A stretch of DNA of 64,000 nt from JBAXTE01 sp963556065 (GCA_963556065.3 CAUVYH020000027.1:62001-126000); one strand, 5' to 3'. Positions 1-9,034 are shown, counted from the first letter of the stretch. Numbers and translations: made by a program. Notes: generated from the sequence alone by a model not told the origin.

Positions 1-396
1 AGCGACACCAAAGCTCCGACTAAGTCAAAATATATCTATTCTGATTATTATTTAGAGGTTCCGGTTAAAGCAAATTTTACTTTCGGCAAAAGAAAGGTGC
101 GTTTTATTACCAGTGCAGGGATTGCGGTTAACTTGTTTATTGCTGAAACGAAAACTGTTGTTTACACATATATCGGTGGTTCTACAAAGCAGAAAGATTA
201 TTCATCCTACTTTAGCTACAACATCATAAACCTTTCCCCTACAGTTAGTTTTGGCATCGACTGGAAGATCACTCCCAAAATGGACTTAAGAGCCGAGCCC
301 ACGATAAGGTATGGGGTGCTTAAAATTATTGACATGCCCGTAACCGGATATCTTTGGAATTATGGATTGAATGTGGGCTGCTATTACAGTTTGTAA
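1..396 (+). CDS. Outer membrane beta-barrel protein, C-terminal part
   Basis: The frame is open from the first base of the window to a TAA at 394-396, giving 131 residues of a protein whose start lies outside. The visible part alternates polar and hydrophobic residues in beta-strand-like stretches (LEVPVKANFTFG, FITSAGIAVNLFI, VSFGIDWKITPKMDLRAEP) and ends in a short aromatic strand, YGLNVGCYYSL. This resembles the PorT/OmpA-like barrels common in Bacteroidota, where the last strand closes the barrel in the outer membrane. A GTG at 97 could be mistaken for a start, but the open frame upstream and the barrel pattern argue that it is internal. Specific function is unknown. Confidence 0.7.
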   Translation, partial: SDTKAPTKSKYIYSDYYLEVPVKANFTFGKRKVRFITSAGIAVNLFIAETKTVVYTYIGGSTKQKDYSSYFSYNIINLSPTVSFGIDWKITPKMDLRAEPTIRYGVLKIIDMPVTGYLWNYGLNVGCYYSL

Positions 397-424
397 TTGG
401 GGTTTCCTTTAAATTTTTGGACAA

Positions 425-453
425 AAAAAGAGAGCTGTTAAAACTCTCTTTTT
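425..453. terminator. Convergent hairpin terminator
   Basis: A perfect 10-bp inverted repeat (425-434 with 444-453, 9-nt loop) has A-rich and T-rich flanks, so it gives a U tract in both directions. It lies between the convergent barrel gene ending at 396 and the minus-strand gene ending at 499. Confidence 0.75.
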
Positions 454-498
454 AGTGATCGACAATAAGTAAATTTATACTCATGACATTTTGTATGT

Positions 499-3400
499 TT
501 ATTCTTTAATAATTTTCTTAAATTCAAAAGCATTACCGTTTTCAAGTTTAACCAGATAAAAACCAGAAGTAAAATTTGATGTCTGTATTGTAATCTTTTC
601 CTCAAAACTACCTTTAGAAACAATCTGGCCAATGGTATTTAATATCTCAAAATTGAATAGTTCTTTATTCCCCTTAACTTCAATGATTAACTCATTAGAG
701 ACTGGGTTAGGATAAAGATTAATGCTTTGCAAATTTTCAAGTGCAATTCCAACACCTTCAATTTGTATACATGCAGAAGTATCGGAACACAAGCCCTGTG
801 TTACAATTACAGCATATTTTCCATTGGCCGTGGCCGTATAACTTTGTGCAGTTGCTCCGTAAATAGGGGTATTCTCATTATTACAATCAAGCCATTGATA
901 GGTTGCTGGTGTTGCATTTGCTGTTAGAATATTTGATTGTTGAGTTATAGAAACATCAACAGAATCAATCGTCAAATTAAGAGTTATCGTACTATCGCAA
1001 CCAACTGCGGAAATAAATGTAACCGATTGAGAACCTGCAGTTGTAAATGTCAAACCATTCCATATATAGGGCAGTTCTTCCGAACAAATAACAATATTAG
1101 TAGTTAAATTTGACGTTGGATTTACAAATAAATTCAATGTCGCTAACGAATCACACCCCGTAGATGACATCAATGTTGATGTTTGCGTTCCCGCTGTATC
1201 AAAAGTTAATCCATTCCATAAGTACGGCAATAATGAAGAGCATATTGTTTTGTTAGTATTTGATGTTACTATTGGGTTTACCGTAATCGCCAAAGTTGAA
1301 GCTTGACTATCACCGCATATATTATGACCTTTTAGGGTAATATTTCCTGAAACGGCACTTGTTCCATAATCTATGGAAATGGTGTTAGAAGAACTTGATC
1401 CTGTTGCACCGTTTGGTAATGTCCAGATATATGAATCGGCATAAGTATTTGCAGTCATTGTATATGTAACAGCATTTTGTCCTTGACATACATTTTCAAG
1501 ACCAGATATTGCATTTGGAGTTTCAGGCAATGAATATACATTTACATATTTTACAGAAGGATTCCCATTACCACAAACATTGGTTGGTGTAACACTAATA
1601 AGACCTGAGGTCGATCCTATAGATACAGTAATGCTATTAGTACCTTGTCCTGAATCAATAGCCCAATCTTCAGGGATAGTCCAATTGAAGGATGTATTGT
1701 TAATATTTGGAACACTATAAGTATAATTTCCTGTATGTGCACACACAGATGTATTGCCAGAGGGTACTGATGAGATATTTGGAACCGATGATATCCTTGA
1801 CACTGATAAAGTTTTTAAAGTTCCATATCCACAGCTATTTCGGGGTGTTACTTCTATAACTCCGGAAGAATTATTATTTGAAGTAACGGTTATGCTTTTT
1901 GTTCCCTGTCCAGATGCTATTGTCCACGTTAAAGGCACAGACCATGAATAACTAGTTGCATTTGCAATACTATCAACACTGTAGGTCAAGCTGGTTATTC
2001 CATGGCAAACCAAAGTGTCACCATGAATTCTGGGTGCTTGAGCCGGAACAGAGTATGTTGTTGCTGCCAAAATCCGAATATCGCCTTCTCCACAACCATT
2101 GCTTGGAACAACACTGATTATTCCAGAAGCAGATCCTGCTGTCGCAGTTATTCTGTTGGTTCCCTGTCCTGAAGTAATTGTCCATCCTATAGGAACTGTC
2201 CATGTATATGTAGTTCCTGGAACATTGGTTACACTATATGCGATTCCCGTATTTCCGAAACACTGAGTTGAACTTCCAGTTATATAAGAAGGCTGAGAGG
2301 GAACTGTAAAATTGCAAAATAATGTTGCGGGATTTGAATTAACACTTTGAAAACTACCATTTGAAGCAATGCATTTATAAACATAACCATTATTCGACTG
2401 AACAATGTTGGTTAATTTGAGTATATTAGAATTGTATCCGCTATACGTTGGATTGTTGCCTGCTAATATTATATCTGTATATGTTGCCCCTCCATCAGTA
2501 GATACCTGCCATTGATAATTCACCCCACTACCACTGGATACAACACTAAAATTTGTACTATCTATGTCCAATAAGCATAATTGTTTATTGGTGGGTTGAA
2601 CCATAAAACTTAAGTAATCATTAATTATTCTTGCAACTCTATTCCTCCCTATTCCATTATACGAAGTAAAATCACCTCCGATTATTATTTTCTTGTCACT
2701 CTGCATCGAAATTGATTGAATTGTAGCATTTGCCCCTATTCCAACATTAAAAGTTGTATCAATGGTTCCATTAACATTGAGTCGAACTATATGGTTTATT
2801 GCCACTCCATTAAAAGTTGTGAAATCTCCACCAATAATGACCTTACCATCCTGTTGCAACCCAATTGAGTTAATAGCCGCATTTGCTCCAGAACCTGTAT
2901 TAAATGTCGAATCAATCTTTCCAAAAGTATTTAGACGCACAATGCGCTTATTCCCACTCATAAAAAAATCTCCCCCCATAATAATTTTGCCATCAGCTTG
3001 TATTACAATAGAATGGACATCGCTCAAACTATTATAAGGGTTATTACTAAAACTTGGACGATAAGTAGTATCAATCGTTCCGTCAGTCAATAAACGAAGG
3101 CTGTGCTGGGAAAACTCACCTCCAATAATAATTCTTTGATCACTTTGAATTGATATTAAAGAAACTTTACCATCTACTGCAGCATAAAAAGCAGTATCGA
3201 TACTTCCATTTGTATTAAGACGAGCAATATGATTCTTTGTTATTCCGTTGAAAGATGTAAATTCTCCCCCAATAATAATTTTACCGTCAACTTGCAAGCT
3301 GATGCAATTTACAGAACCATTTGATTGTGTGCCTACATTAAATGTTGGATCTATACTCCCATCAACATTCAAACGACAGATTCTATTAATTGCTGTCCCA

Positions 3401-4842
3401 TTGTATTTAACAAGATCGGCGATAATAATTTTTCCGTCATTTTGTGTAGCTGTAGACCAAATATTACCGTCTATTAACCCTGCTCCAAAAGCAATACTTC
3501 CATTTGTATTAAGCAAGGCCATTCGACTTACTGATGAACCATTGTAATTAGGGAATAGTCCCCCTATCACAATTCTTCCATTGCTTTGCACCACAGTGGA
3601 ATATACACAGCCATTGGCGCCTGTGCCCACATTGAATGTTTGATCTATGGCTCCATCAGGAGTTAATCGGCAAAAATACTTTTTTTTGCTTTGATGTGGA
3701 TTATTGAATTCTCCACCTATGAGTATTTTACCATCGCTCAAGATGGCAGTAGTATAAATATGGTTTGTTGCTACATTATTTTCCACCGAAAATGTCAGAT
3801 CATTAGAACCATCTTGATTCATACGTGTTATCCAATTGTCAGATGTACCAAATGCACCAGCCATAATTATTTTACCATCACTTTGTATGGAAAATGATCG
3901 TATTACGGTACCTATTCCATAATTATGAGGGCTGAAAGACAAATCACGGGTTCCGTCATTATTTAAACGAGCAATACCTAGAGCATTCGTATAAACTCCG
4001 TTAAAATACCAAAAAACTCCACCAACTATGATTTTTCCATCGCTTTGTATCGCCAATGTGTTAACTGCGGATGCAAACCCCGTTCCGATGTTAAAAGTTT
4101 CATCAATACTGCCATCGGTATTTAATCGGGCGATACGATTTTTCGTTATCCCATTGTATGTTGTAAAATCACCTCCAATTAATATTTTCCCATCGCTTTG
4201 TACGACTACAGCGTTAACAACTCCATTTGCTCCGGTAGCAGAATTAAATGTAGTATCCAAACTCCCGTCATTGTTTAAACGGGCAATTCTGTTTCTGGCT
4301 GCACCATTATATGTAGTAAACGATCCTACTATTAAAATTTTTCCATTACTTTGTATGGCAACACCGAAAATAACATTATTAGCACCAGAACCAACAATAA
4401 ATGCAGTATCCAAACTACCATCGGTCTTTAGGCGAGTAATATTGTTTCTGGGCACTCCATTATATGTAAGATAATCGCCTCCAAGAATGATTTTTCCATC
4501 ATTTTGAATTGCAATTGAGTTTACACTGGTATTTATTGTTCCTGTTGAATTTCCTTCTATTCCTGTACCTGAATAAAATGTCGTATCTATGTATCCATTA
4601 CTATTAAGGCGGGCTATGCAATTTCGCGAAGTTTCATTGTACGAAGTAAAGCACCCACCAATAATAATTTTCCCATCATTTTGAACAGCCATGGAGTGAA
4701 CGTCATGATTTGGACCATCGCCTATGCCAAAACCTTGATCCATAGGATTAAAAGAGGGATCATTTGCTCCAGATTGCGCAGAAACATTAAGACATAAACT
4801 TATCAACATAAACAATAATAAAAATGCATTTTTTGATTTCAT
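499..4842 (-). CDS. Giant secreted delta-60 repeat protein with T9SS type A sorting domain
   Basis: A 1447-residue secreted protein. Residues 1-22 are a signal peptide (LLLFMLISLCLNVSAQ). Residues of about 30-740 hold 14 delta-60 repeats of roughly 50 residues with the core DGKIIIGG followed by RLN.DGS.DTTFN, which are likely to form propeller-like folds. Ig/PKD-like modules follow (YQWQVSTDGGATY; three modules around TYTWTVPIGW, SYSWSVPLTW and FNWTIPEDW). Two CHU-like repeats carry LPYLWNGLTF. The last 75 residues (LYPNPVSNELIIEV to the end) form a Por secretion/T9SS type A sorting domain, so the protein should cross the outer membrane and be attached to or released from the surface. The ligand is unknown. 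It has its own promoter at 4889-4920 and a terminator downstream. Confidence 0.9.
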   Translation of the reverse strand: MKSKNAFLLLFMLISLCLNVSAQSGANDPSFNPMDQGFGIGDGPNHDVHSMAVQNDGKIIIGGCFTSYNETSRNCIARLNSNGYIDTTFYSGTGIEGNSTGTINTSVNSIAIQNDGKIILGGDYLTYNGVPRNNITRLKTDGSLDTAFIVGSGANNVIFGVAIQSNGKILIVGSFTTYNGAARNRIARLNNDGSLDTTFNSATGANGVVNAVVVQSDGKILIGGDFTTYNGITKNRIARLNTDGSIDETFNIGTGFASAVNTLAIQSDGKIIVGGVFWYFNGVYTNALGIARLNNDGTRDLSFSPHNYGIGTVIRSFSIQSDGKIIMAGAFGTSDNWITRMNQDGSNDLTFSVENNVATNHIYTTAILSDGKILIGGEFNNPHQSKKKYFCRLTPDGAIDQTFNVGTGANGCVYSTVVQSNGRIVIGGLFPNYNGSSVSRMALLNTNGSIAFGAGLIDGNIWSTATQNDGKIIIADLVKYNGTAINRICRLNVDGSIDPTFNVGTQSNGSVNCISLQVDGKIIIGGEFTSFNGITKNHIARLNTNGSIDTAFYAAVDGKVSLISIQSDQRIIIGGEFSQHSLRLLTDGTIDTTYRPSFSNNPYNSLSDVHSIVIQADGKIIMGGDFFMSGNKRIVRLNTFGKIDSTFNTGSGANAAINSIGLQQDGKVIIGGDFTTFNGVAINHIVRLNVNGTIDTTFNVGIGANATIQSISMQSDKKIIIGGDFTSYNGIGRNRVARIINDYLSFMVQPTNKQLCLLDIDSTNFSVVSSGSGVNYQWQVSTDGGATYTDIILAGNNPTYSGYNSNILKLTNIVQSNNGYVYKCIASNGSFQSVNSNPATLFCNFTVPSQPSYITGSSTQCFGNTGIAYSVTNVPGTTYTWTVPIGWTITSGQGTNRITATAGSASGIISVVPSNGCGEGDIRILAATTYSVPAQAPRIHGDTLVCHGITSLTYSVDSIANATSYSWSVPLTWTIASGQGTKSITVTSNNNSSGVIEVTPRNSCGYGTLKTLSVSRISSVPNISSVPSGNTSVCAHTGNYTYSVPNINNTSFNWTIPEDWAIDSGQGTNSITVSIGSTSGLISVTPTNVCGNGNPSVKYVNVYSLPETPNAISGLENVCQGQNAVTYTMTANTYADSYIWTLPNGATGSSSSNTISIDYGTSAVSGNITLKGHNICGDSQASTLAITVNPIVTSNTNKTICSSLLPYLWNGLTFDTAGTQTSTLMSSTGCDSLATLNLFVNPTSNLTTNIVICSEELPYIWNGLTFTTAGSQSVTFISAVGCDSTITLNLTIDSVDVSITQQSNILTANATPATYQWLDCNNENTPIYGATAQSYTATANGKYAVIVTQGLCSDTSACIQIEGVGIALENLQSINLYPNPVSNELIIEVKGNKELFNFEILNTIGQIVSKGSFEEKITIQTSNFTSGFYLVKLENGNAFEFKKIIKE

Positions 4843-4888
4843 CTATTTTGATTTTACGGTTTTGAATTCATGATGCTTATTGACCCAG

Positions 4889-4920
4889 CAAATATAAAAA
4901 AATACTAAGAAACGCCCAAA
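4889..4920 (-). promoter_or_regulatory. Bacteroidota-type promoter for the delta-60 protein gene
   Basis: On the minus strand, TTTG (4917-4920) is followed by exactly 20 nt and then TATATTTG (4889-4896). This is a full match to the Bacteroidota sigma-ABfr consensus TTTG-N19-21-TAnnTTTG. The start codon is about 47 nt downstream. Confidence 0.7.
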
Positions 4921-4989
4921 TATACTTAATTCAATTTTGGAACAAAAAAAAGAGAATCTCTCAACTCTCTTTTTGGTGACCCCGCCAGG

Positions 4990-5038
4990 CCTGCCTATCC
5001 CAATCATTGCTTATAGTCAATAAAATAGGCAGGTAAAA
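4990..5038. repeat. 49-nt palindromic insert in tRNA fragment
   Basis: The insert has CCTGCCTA at one end (4990-4997) and TAGGCAGG at the other (5026-5033), an 8-bp perfect inverted repeat around an AT-rich loop. It splits the T-arm sequence of the tRNA copy cleanly, so it looks like a mobile REP-like unit rather than random decay. Confidence 0.6.
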
Positions 5039-5053
5039 ATTCAAACCTGGAAC

Positions 5054-5072
5054 TTTATCTGCCGAAGGCAGG
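5054..5072. repeat. 19-nt palindromic insert in tRNA fragment
   Basis: The insert contains CTGCC-GAA-GGCAG, with the same CTGCC/GGCAG ends as the 49-nt insert nearby, and separates the variable region from the T arm of the tRNA copy. The shared termini suggest the two inserts belong to one family. Confidence 0.55.
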
Positions 5073-5095
5073 CTTCTGAGCCGTTGTCAGATACT

Positions 5096-5347
5096 CTATT
5101 CCAACCCGTTCAACTTGTTTTTCAGAAACTCTCTTCCTCTTCCCGATTTCAAATATTTCTCATGCTTGCGTGCCGAAAGGCCATCTTCAAACTCTTCTAC
5201 ATAAACCAATTCCCAAGGGATGCCAAATTTCGTAGAAAAACTTCGACCTGTGTTATGCTCATTCAATCTAATCTCAACATTGGCGGTCATACCCTTGTAT
5301 AATTGACCATTTTTCAGGCTCTGTATTACGTAAACAAAATATTTCAT
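5096..5347 (-). CDS. Small GIY-YIG endonuclease-domain protein
   Basis: An 83-residue single-domain protein of the UvrC/Intron-type GIY-YIG superfamily (URI/YhbQ-like subgroup). The motif is present as YFVYVIQS (residues 3-10) with QLYKGMT, followed by the conserved Arg in IRLNEHNTG and the later Glu in YVEEFEDG and HEKYLKSGRG. The family cleaves or nicks DNA, and free-standing members are often of unknown role. The context is unusual: the gene lies between intact tRNA-Arg and a partial tRNA-Arg copy, and its TAG stop (5096-5098) is inside the tRNA-derived sequence. It could be the mobilising enzyme of a small tRNA-targeting element, which is inference. Confidence 0.85.
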   Translation of the reverse strand: MKYFVYVIQSLKNGQLYKGMTANVEIRLNEHNTGRSFSTKFGIPWELVYVEEFEDGLSARKHEKYLKSGRGREFLKNKLNGLE

Positions 5348-5366
5348 ATCAAAATACTTTATACAA

Positions 5367-5394
5367 AAAAAGAGAATCTCTCAATTCTCTTTTT
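5367..5394 (-). terminator. tRNA-Arg terminator
   Basis: An 11-bp perfect inverted repeat (5367-5377 with 5384-5394, 6-nt loop) starts at the encoded CCA end of tRNA-Arg and ends in a U-rich arm. A close copy follows the tRNA fragment at about 4945-4974. Confidence 0.7.
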
Positions 5395-5470
5395 GGTGAC
5401 CCCGCCAGGATTCAAACCTGGAACCTTCTGATCCGTAGTCAGATACTCTATTCAGTTGAGCTACGGGGCC
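5394..5470 (-). tRNA. tRNA-Arg (anticodon ACG), CCA encoded
   Basis: The minus strand folds as a full cloverleaf: acceptor GGCCCCG/CGGGGTC, D stem GCTC/GAGT, anticodon stem TCTGA/TCAGA with loop CTACGGA (anticodon ACG), and T stem CCAGG/CCTGG with loop TTTGAAT. The discriminator is A, and the CCA end is encoded at 5394-5396. ACG is normally edited to ICG and reads CGU/CGC/CGA. Confidence 0.95.
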
Positions 5471-5481
5471 AAATGCGAGTG

Positions 5482-5514
5482 CAAATATACAACATTTTTT
5501 AAATATCATCCAAA
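5482..5514 (-). promoter_or_regulatory. Promoter of tRNA-Arg
   Basis: On the minus strand, TTTG (5511-5514), 21 nt, then TATATTTG (5482-5489), 11 nt before the tRNA 5' end. This matches the Bacteroidota consensus. Confidence 0.65.
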
Positions 5515-5603
5515 TAAAAAGTTATATTTTTTCTATTGAATTGTCTTCGTGAGCGATTGGTTTGATTTTTTTTATACTTTTGAATAAATTTTACTCAACA
5601 ACA

Positions 5604-6506
5604 ATGAAAAGAAATATATTCCTTACTGTTTTTCTTTGCTCAATTTTATTTAGTTTACAAGCATTTTCCCCCGATACCACAGCCTTGTCGTTTAACACGG
5701 ACAAAAGACCGGAGGGGCCGAAAGGATGGGAATTAATCGGTAATTTCGGTGCTTACTGGGGTAATAAATATCAGGCATCATTTTATAATGGCAATAAAAA
5801 CAATGTCAACAATATTAACTATGTTCTCGGCAATACTTATTGGAACGACGAAATTAAAAACATTCTGATGGAGACTGTTAACCGAGATTCATTTATGCTT
5901 AGTGAACTGCCCTCGAATATGAAGTACAGCACTACAATGCATGTCGGATTCGGAGCCCGGTATAATTTTAATCCCGGGTGGGCCTTTAATCTGGAATTTA
6001 ACTTTGCCAAGCTTACAGCCAAAGATTTTTTCACCTTTGAGGTCTTTCCGTCATTCGACAACGAAAGCCACAGCTATTTGCAGTACCCTATTTGGGGAAT
6101 AGAAACCCGCACGAATATTCAGGCGGGAGTGGTACGGACATTAAATACAGATCGTAAAATACGACCGTTTTTCGAGCTGGGTGCCGTATTTACCAATACC
6201 ATTGTAAAAGAATCAAAAATATCGGTAGAAGATCATGTTTATAATTTAGTGAATATCTACTCAGGCACCTATGTTCCCAATAGCAATACGCAAGAGTACG
6301 AAGTTAAGCAGGGGGGAATCGGATTTGGCGGGTATGTTGACGGAGGCGTAAAATTTATGTTTGGCAATTTTGTTTCCATGGAGTTATTGGCATCACTATA
6401 TTACCAGCAAATAAATCTGGAAGGGTATGATGCATTCAAATTTCACGAATCGGCAATGATACGATTTGTATTAAGCCCGGGATTTTTCGGGTCGAAAGAT
6501 GAATAA
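5604..6506 (+). CDS. Outer membrane beta-barrel protein, hypothetical
   Basis: A 300-residue predicted exported protein. The ATG at 5604 is chosen over one 42 nt upstream because it begins a clean signal peptide (MKRNIFLTVFLCSILFSLQAFS). The mature part has barrel-type alternating strands (GWELIGNFGAYWG, TTMHVGFGARYNFNPGWAFNLEFNFAKL, RPFFELGAVFTNTIV, GGIGFGGYVDGGVKFMFG) and ends in a strand with a C-terminal aromatic segment (SAMIRFVLSPGFFG). It is probably an outer membrane protein, and no ligand or enzymatic motif is visible. It stands alone between tRNA-Arg and rho. Confidence 0.7.
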   Translation: MKRNIFLTVFLCSILFSLQAFSPDTTALSFNTDKRPEGPKGWELIGNFGAYWGNKYQASFYNGNKNNVNNINYVLGNTYWNDEIKNILMETVNRDSFMLSELPSNMKYSTTMHVGFGARYNFNPGWAFNLEFNFAKLTAKDFFTFEVFPSFDNESHSYLQYPIWGIETRTNIQAGVVRTLNTDRKIRPFFELGAVFTNTIVKESKISVEDHVYNLVNIYSGTYVPNSNTQEYEVKQGGIGFGGYVDGGVKFMFGNFVSMELLASLYYQQINLEGYDAFKFHESAMIRFVLSPGFFGSKDE

Positions 6507-6733
6507 ATAATATTTCAAGTTTTTTGTAATTGATTGAACAAATTTCGAATAATCGTGTTATAATTAATTACAACATAAACTTTATCTCACTATAAAATGA
6601 TAAAACTTTAATTATCAAATATATAAAACAATTAGGAGTAGTAATAATAAACAAGAGTGTGTAAAAAAATGAGTTTTACGGAATAAAAAATAAAAAAAAA
6701 CACTCAAACTATTTTTTTTTTAAGAAAAACAAT

Positions 6734-6741
6734 TATCTTTG
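6734..6741 (+). promoter_or_regulatory. -7 element of the rho promoter
   Basis: TATCTTTG fits TAnnTTTG, but the -33 region is a T run without the G, so this is a half-match. It would leave a leader of about 140 nt before rho, long enough for the Rho-dependent autoregulation seen in other bacteria (inference). The remaining 6507-6887 stretch is very AT-rich and holds no gene. Confidence 0.45.
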
Positions 6742-6887
6742 CAAGCAATATAATTGTTTCTCCCGCTAAAAACAACGATATTGCAATTCAAATCACGACC
6801 AGCCCTATTTGTCGTTCAACACAAATCATGTTAATATTTGATCTCTAATTTCAAAAAAACTATTTAGTCTTTACAAAAAAAACATTT

Positions 6888-9011
6888 ATGCACAGCATTA
6901 ATTCATTAAACGAGAAATTACTCTCGGAATTAATTGAGATAGCCGAAGGATTAAGTATACCTAAAGCATCAAAACTCTCAAAACAAGATTTAGTCTATAA
7001 AATTCTCGATCATCAGGCTATGAATCCGACGCAGGAAATCATCGACCAGGAACGCCAAAATATTCCTCGTAAGCGCGTACGAAAAATAGAAAAAAAGCCT
7101 ATTGCATCGTCAAATATTTCGAAAACGGAGTCCAATCCCGTTAAAGTTCTGGCACCCAAAGATCCTTCGATTATCGATGAAACGGTGCCGTTAACGCCTA
7201 AAATTATTTCTGCAAAACCAGAAATGCAAGAAAGCAAGCAAACAAATACTCCATTTAAAAAGGAAAACCGGCAAAACCAAGGGCATAACGCTCAAAAAAA
7301 TCGTCAACCTCATCAACCCAACCAAAAATTTCAAAAAGATAATTCAATGAAAAACACACCCAGCCAGCAACCGAAGAAGGAAGAACCGAAAAAACAACCC
7401 ATTGAATTTGAAAAGAAGAAAATCTTATTGGACGATATTATTATAGATGATACTGTTGATTACAGCGAACCTTCTTATGTTAACGATTTACCCGATTATA
7501 TTACGGATGATATTCAGCTTTCTGATGTTCCTCAGGAACAAGAGGCTTCTTCTGTTCATAAAATAATAGACAAAATAGATTCTATTCTTGACGACAACAA
7601 TCTGATGATTGCTTACCCTGCCACACCGGAAGCCACAAACGATCTTATAAGTGATGTGATTAAGGAAGAAATCAAGCCGGAACAAAAGCCAAATCCCATG
7701 CAAAAGCAAAACAGATGGGATAAAAACAAAAACAAAAATCAGGATCGGAAACCTTACAACGAGAATAAAAACAATACTTCGAATCACCAGCCTGCGGCGG
7801 CAAACATGGTTAATGAACAACAGCCAAAGCTTGAAGAACCCGAAAAAGTCGTTGAAAAACCTATTGAAAAGCAACCGGAGCCACAGATTGAATTCGACGG
7901 AACCGTGTTTTGCGAAGGAGTTCTTGAAATTATTAACGAAGGGTATGGATTTTTACGATCGTCGGACTACATGTATTTAAGCTCTCCGGATGATGTATAT
8001 GTTTCGCAATCGCAAATTAAGCTGTTCGGGCTAAAAACGGGGGATACCGTAAGAGGAATTGTTCGTCCGCCTAAAGAAGGAGAAAAGTATTTTCCACTGG
8101 TAAAAGTTGAAATGTTAAATGGTCGTTTACCGGAAGAAGTTCGCGATAGGGTACCTTTTGATTTTTTAACACCGTTATTTCCCGACGAGAAATTAAATCT
8201 CACCGGACATCCCAATGAAACTTTATCTTCCAGAGTCATCGATTTGTTTGCTCCTATTGGGAAAGGACAACGAGGATTGATTGTGGCACAACCGAAAACA
8301 GGGAAAACCATGTTGCTGAAAGAGATTGCAAATGCAATTGCATACAATCATCCGGAAGTTTACTTAATTGTTCTTCTGATTGACGAACGACCCGAGGAGG
8401 TTACCGATATGGAACGTAGCGTGAAAGCGGAAGTAGTGGCTTCTACCTTTGATGAACCGGCCGACCGTCACGTAAAAATCTCCAATATCGTGCTCGAAAA
8501 AGCTAAACGATTGGTGGAATGTGGCCACGATGTATGTATTCTACTCGACTCCATTACTCGCTTAGCTCGTGCTCACAATACCGTGGCTCCTGCTTCCGGT
8601 AAGGTGCTTTCGGGAGGGGTTGAAGCCAACGCTTTGCAAAAACCAAAACGCTTCTTTGGTGCCGCACGTAAAATTGAAAATGGCGGTTCGCTTACTATTA
8701 TCGCCACCGCTCTTACCGATACCGGTTCAAAAATGGATGAAGTAATCTTTGAGGAATTTAAAGGCACCGGTAACATGGAATTACAACTCGATCGCAGATT
8801 GTCGAATAAACGCATTTATCCTGCAGTTGATATCGTTTCTTCGAGCACACGCCGCGATGACTTATTGCATAATCGCGATACCCTGCAACGTTTGTGGATT
8901 CTCCGCAATCATCTCGCAGACATGAACACGACCGAAGCCATGGAATTCATCAAAGATCGGATGAAATTCTCGAAAGACAACGATGATTTCTTATCAAACA
9001 TGAATAGTTAA
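6888..9011 (+). CDS. rho: Transcription termination factor Rho
   Basis: A 707-residue Rho, an RNA-dependent ATPase hexamer that pulls nascent RNA from RNA polymerase. Residues 3-42 are the Rho N-terminal helical domain (LNEKLLSELIEIAEGL). About 50-335 is a long Lys/Asn/Gln/Glu-rich low-complexity insertion typical of Bacteroidota Rho. About 340-405 is the cold-shock-like primary RNA-binding domain (FCEGVLEIINEGYGFLRSS). About 430-700 is the RecA-type motor with P-loop PKTGKT, Walker B CILLDSITRLARA, and the R-loop region SGGVEANALQKPKRFFGAAR. The E. coli protein is 419 residues; the extra length is the insertion. A terminator hairpin follows at 9035. Confidence 0.97.
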   Translation: MHSINSLNEKLLSELIEIAEGLSIPKASKLSKQDLVYKILDHQAMNPTQEIIDQERQNIPRKRVRKIEKKPIASSNISKTESNPVKVLAPKDPSIIDETVPLTPKIISAKPEMQESKQTNTPFKKENRQNQGHNAQKNRQPHQPNQKFQKDNSMKNTPSQQPKKEEPKKQPIEFEKKKILLDDIIIDDTVDYSEPSYVNDLPDYITDDIQLSDVPQEQEASSVHKIIDKIDSILDDNNLMIAYPATPEATNDLISDVIKEEIKPEQKPNPMQKQNRWDKNKNKNQDRKPYNENKNNTSNHQPAAANMVNEQQPKLEEPEKVVEKPIEKQPEPQIEFDGTVFCEGVLEIINEGYGFLRSSDYMYLSSPDDVYVSQSQIKLFGLKTGDTVRGIVRPPKEGEKYFPLVKVEMLNGRLPEEVRDRVPFDFLTPLFPDEKLNLTGHPNETLSSRVIDLFAPIGKGQRGLIVAQPKTGKTMLLKEIANAIAYNHPEVYLIVLLIDERPEEVTDMERSVKAEVVASTFDEPADRHVKISNIVLEKAKRLVECGHDVCILLDSITRLARAHNTVAPASGKVLSGGVEANALQKPKRFFGAARKIENGGSLTIIATALTDTGSKMDEVIFEEFKGTGNMELQLDRRLSNKRIYPAVDIVSSSTRRDDLLHNRDTLQRLWILRNHLADMNTTEAMEFIKDRMKFSKDNDDFLSNMNS

Positions 9012-9034
9012 AATTTGAATATCTGAATACTAGA

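Larger units (their letters stand above)
4974..5100 (-). pseudogene. tRNA-Arg 3'-fragment, decayed and interrupted twice
   Basis: Three blocks match the intact tRNA-Arg at 5394-5470: 4974-4989 (CCA end, acceptor and part of the T arm), 5039-5053 (T loop and arm) and 5073-5100 (variable region, anticodon arm and part of the D arm). They are separated by palindromic inserts of 49 nt (4990-5038) and 19 nt (5054-5072). The anticodon loop block differs at two positions from the intact gene, and the 5' acceptor and D stem are missing. The A-rich hairpin that follows the intact tRNA is copied too (about 4945-4974). The fragment cannot give a functional tRNA. Confidence 0.8.

Noticed and set aside
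4028..4474. 148-codon plus-strand reading frame within the delta-60 gene
   Set aside because: It is a shadow of the repeats on the opposite strand, with no domain and no start signal.
2600..4800. Regular repeats that look like a CRISPR array or tandem DNA repeat
   Set aside because: They are in phase with the delta-60 protein repeats (about 150 bp, degenerate DNA, conserved protein), with no short identical repeats or spacers.
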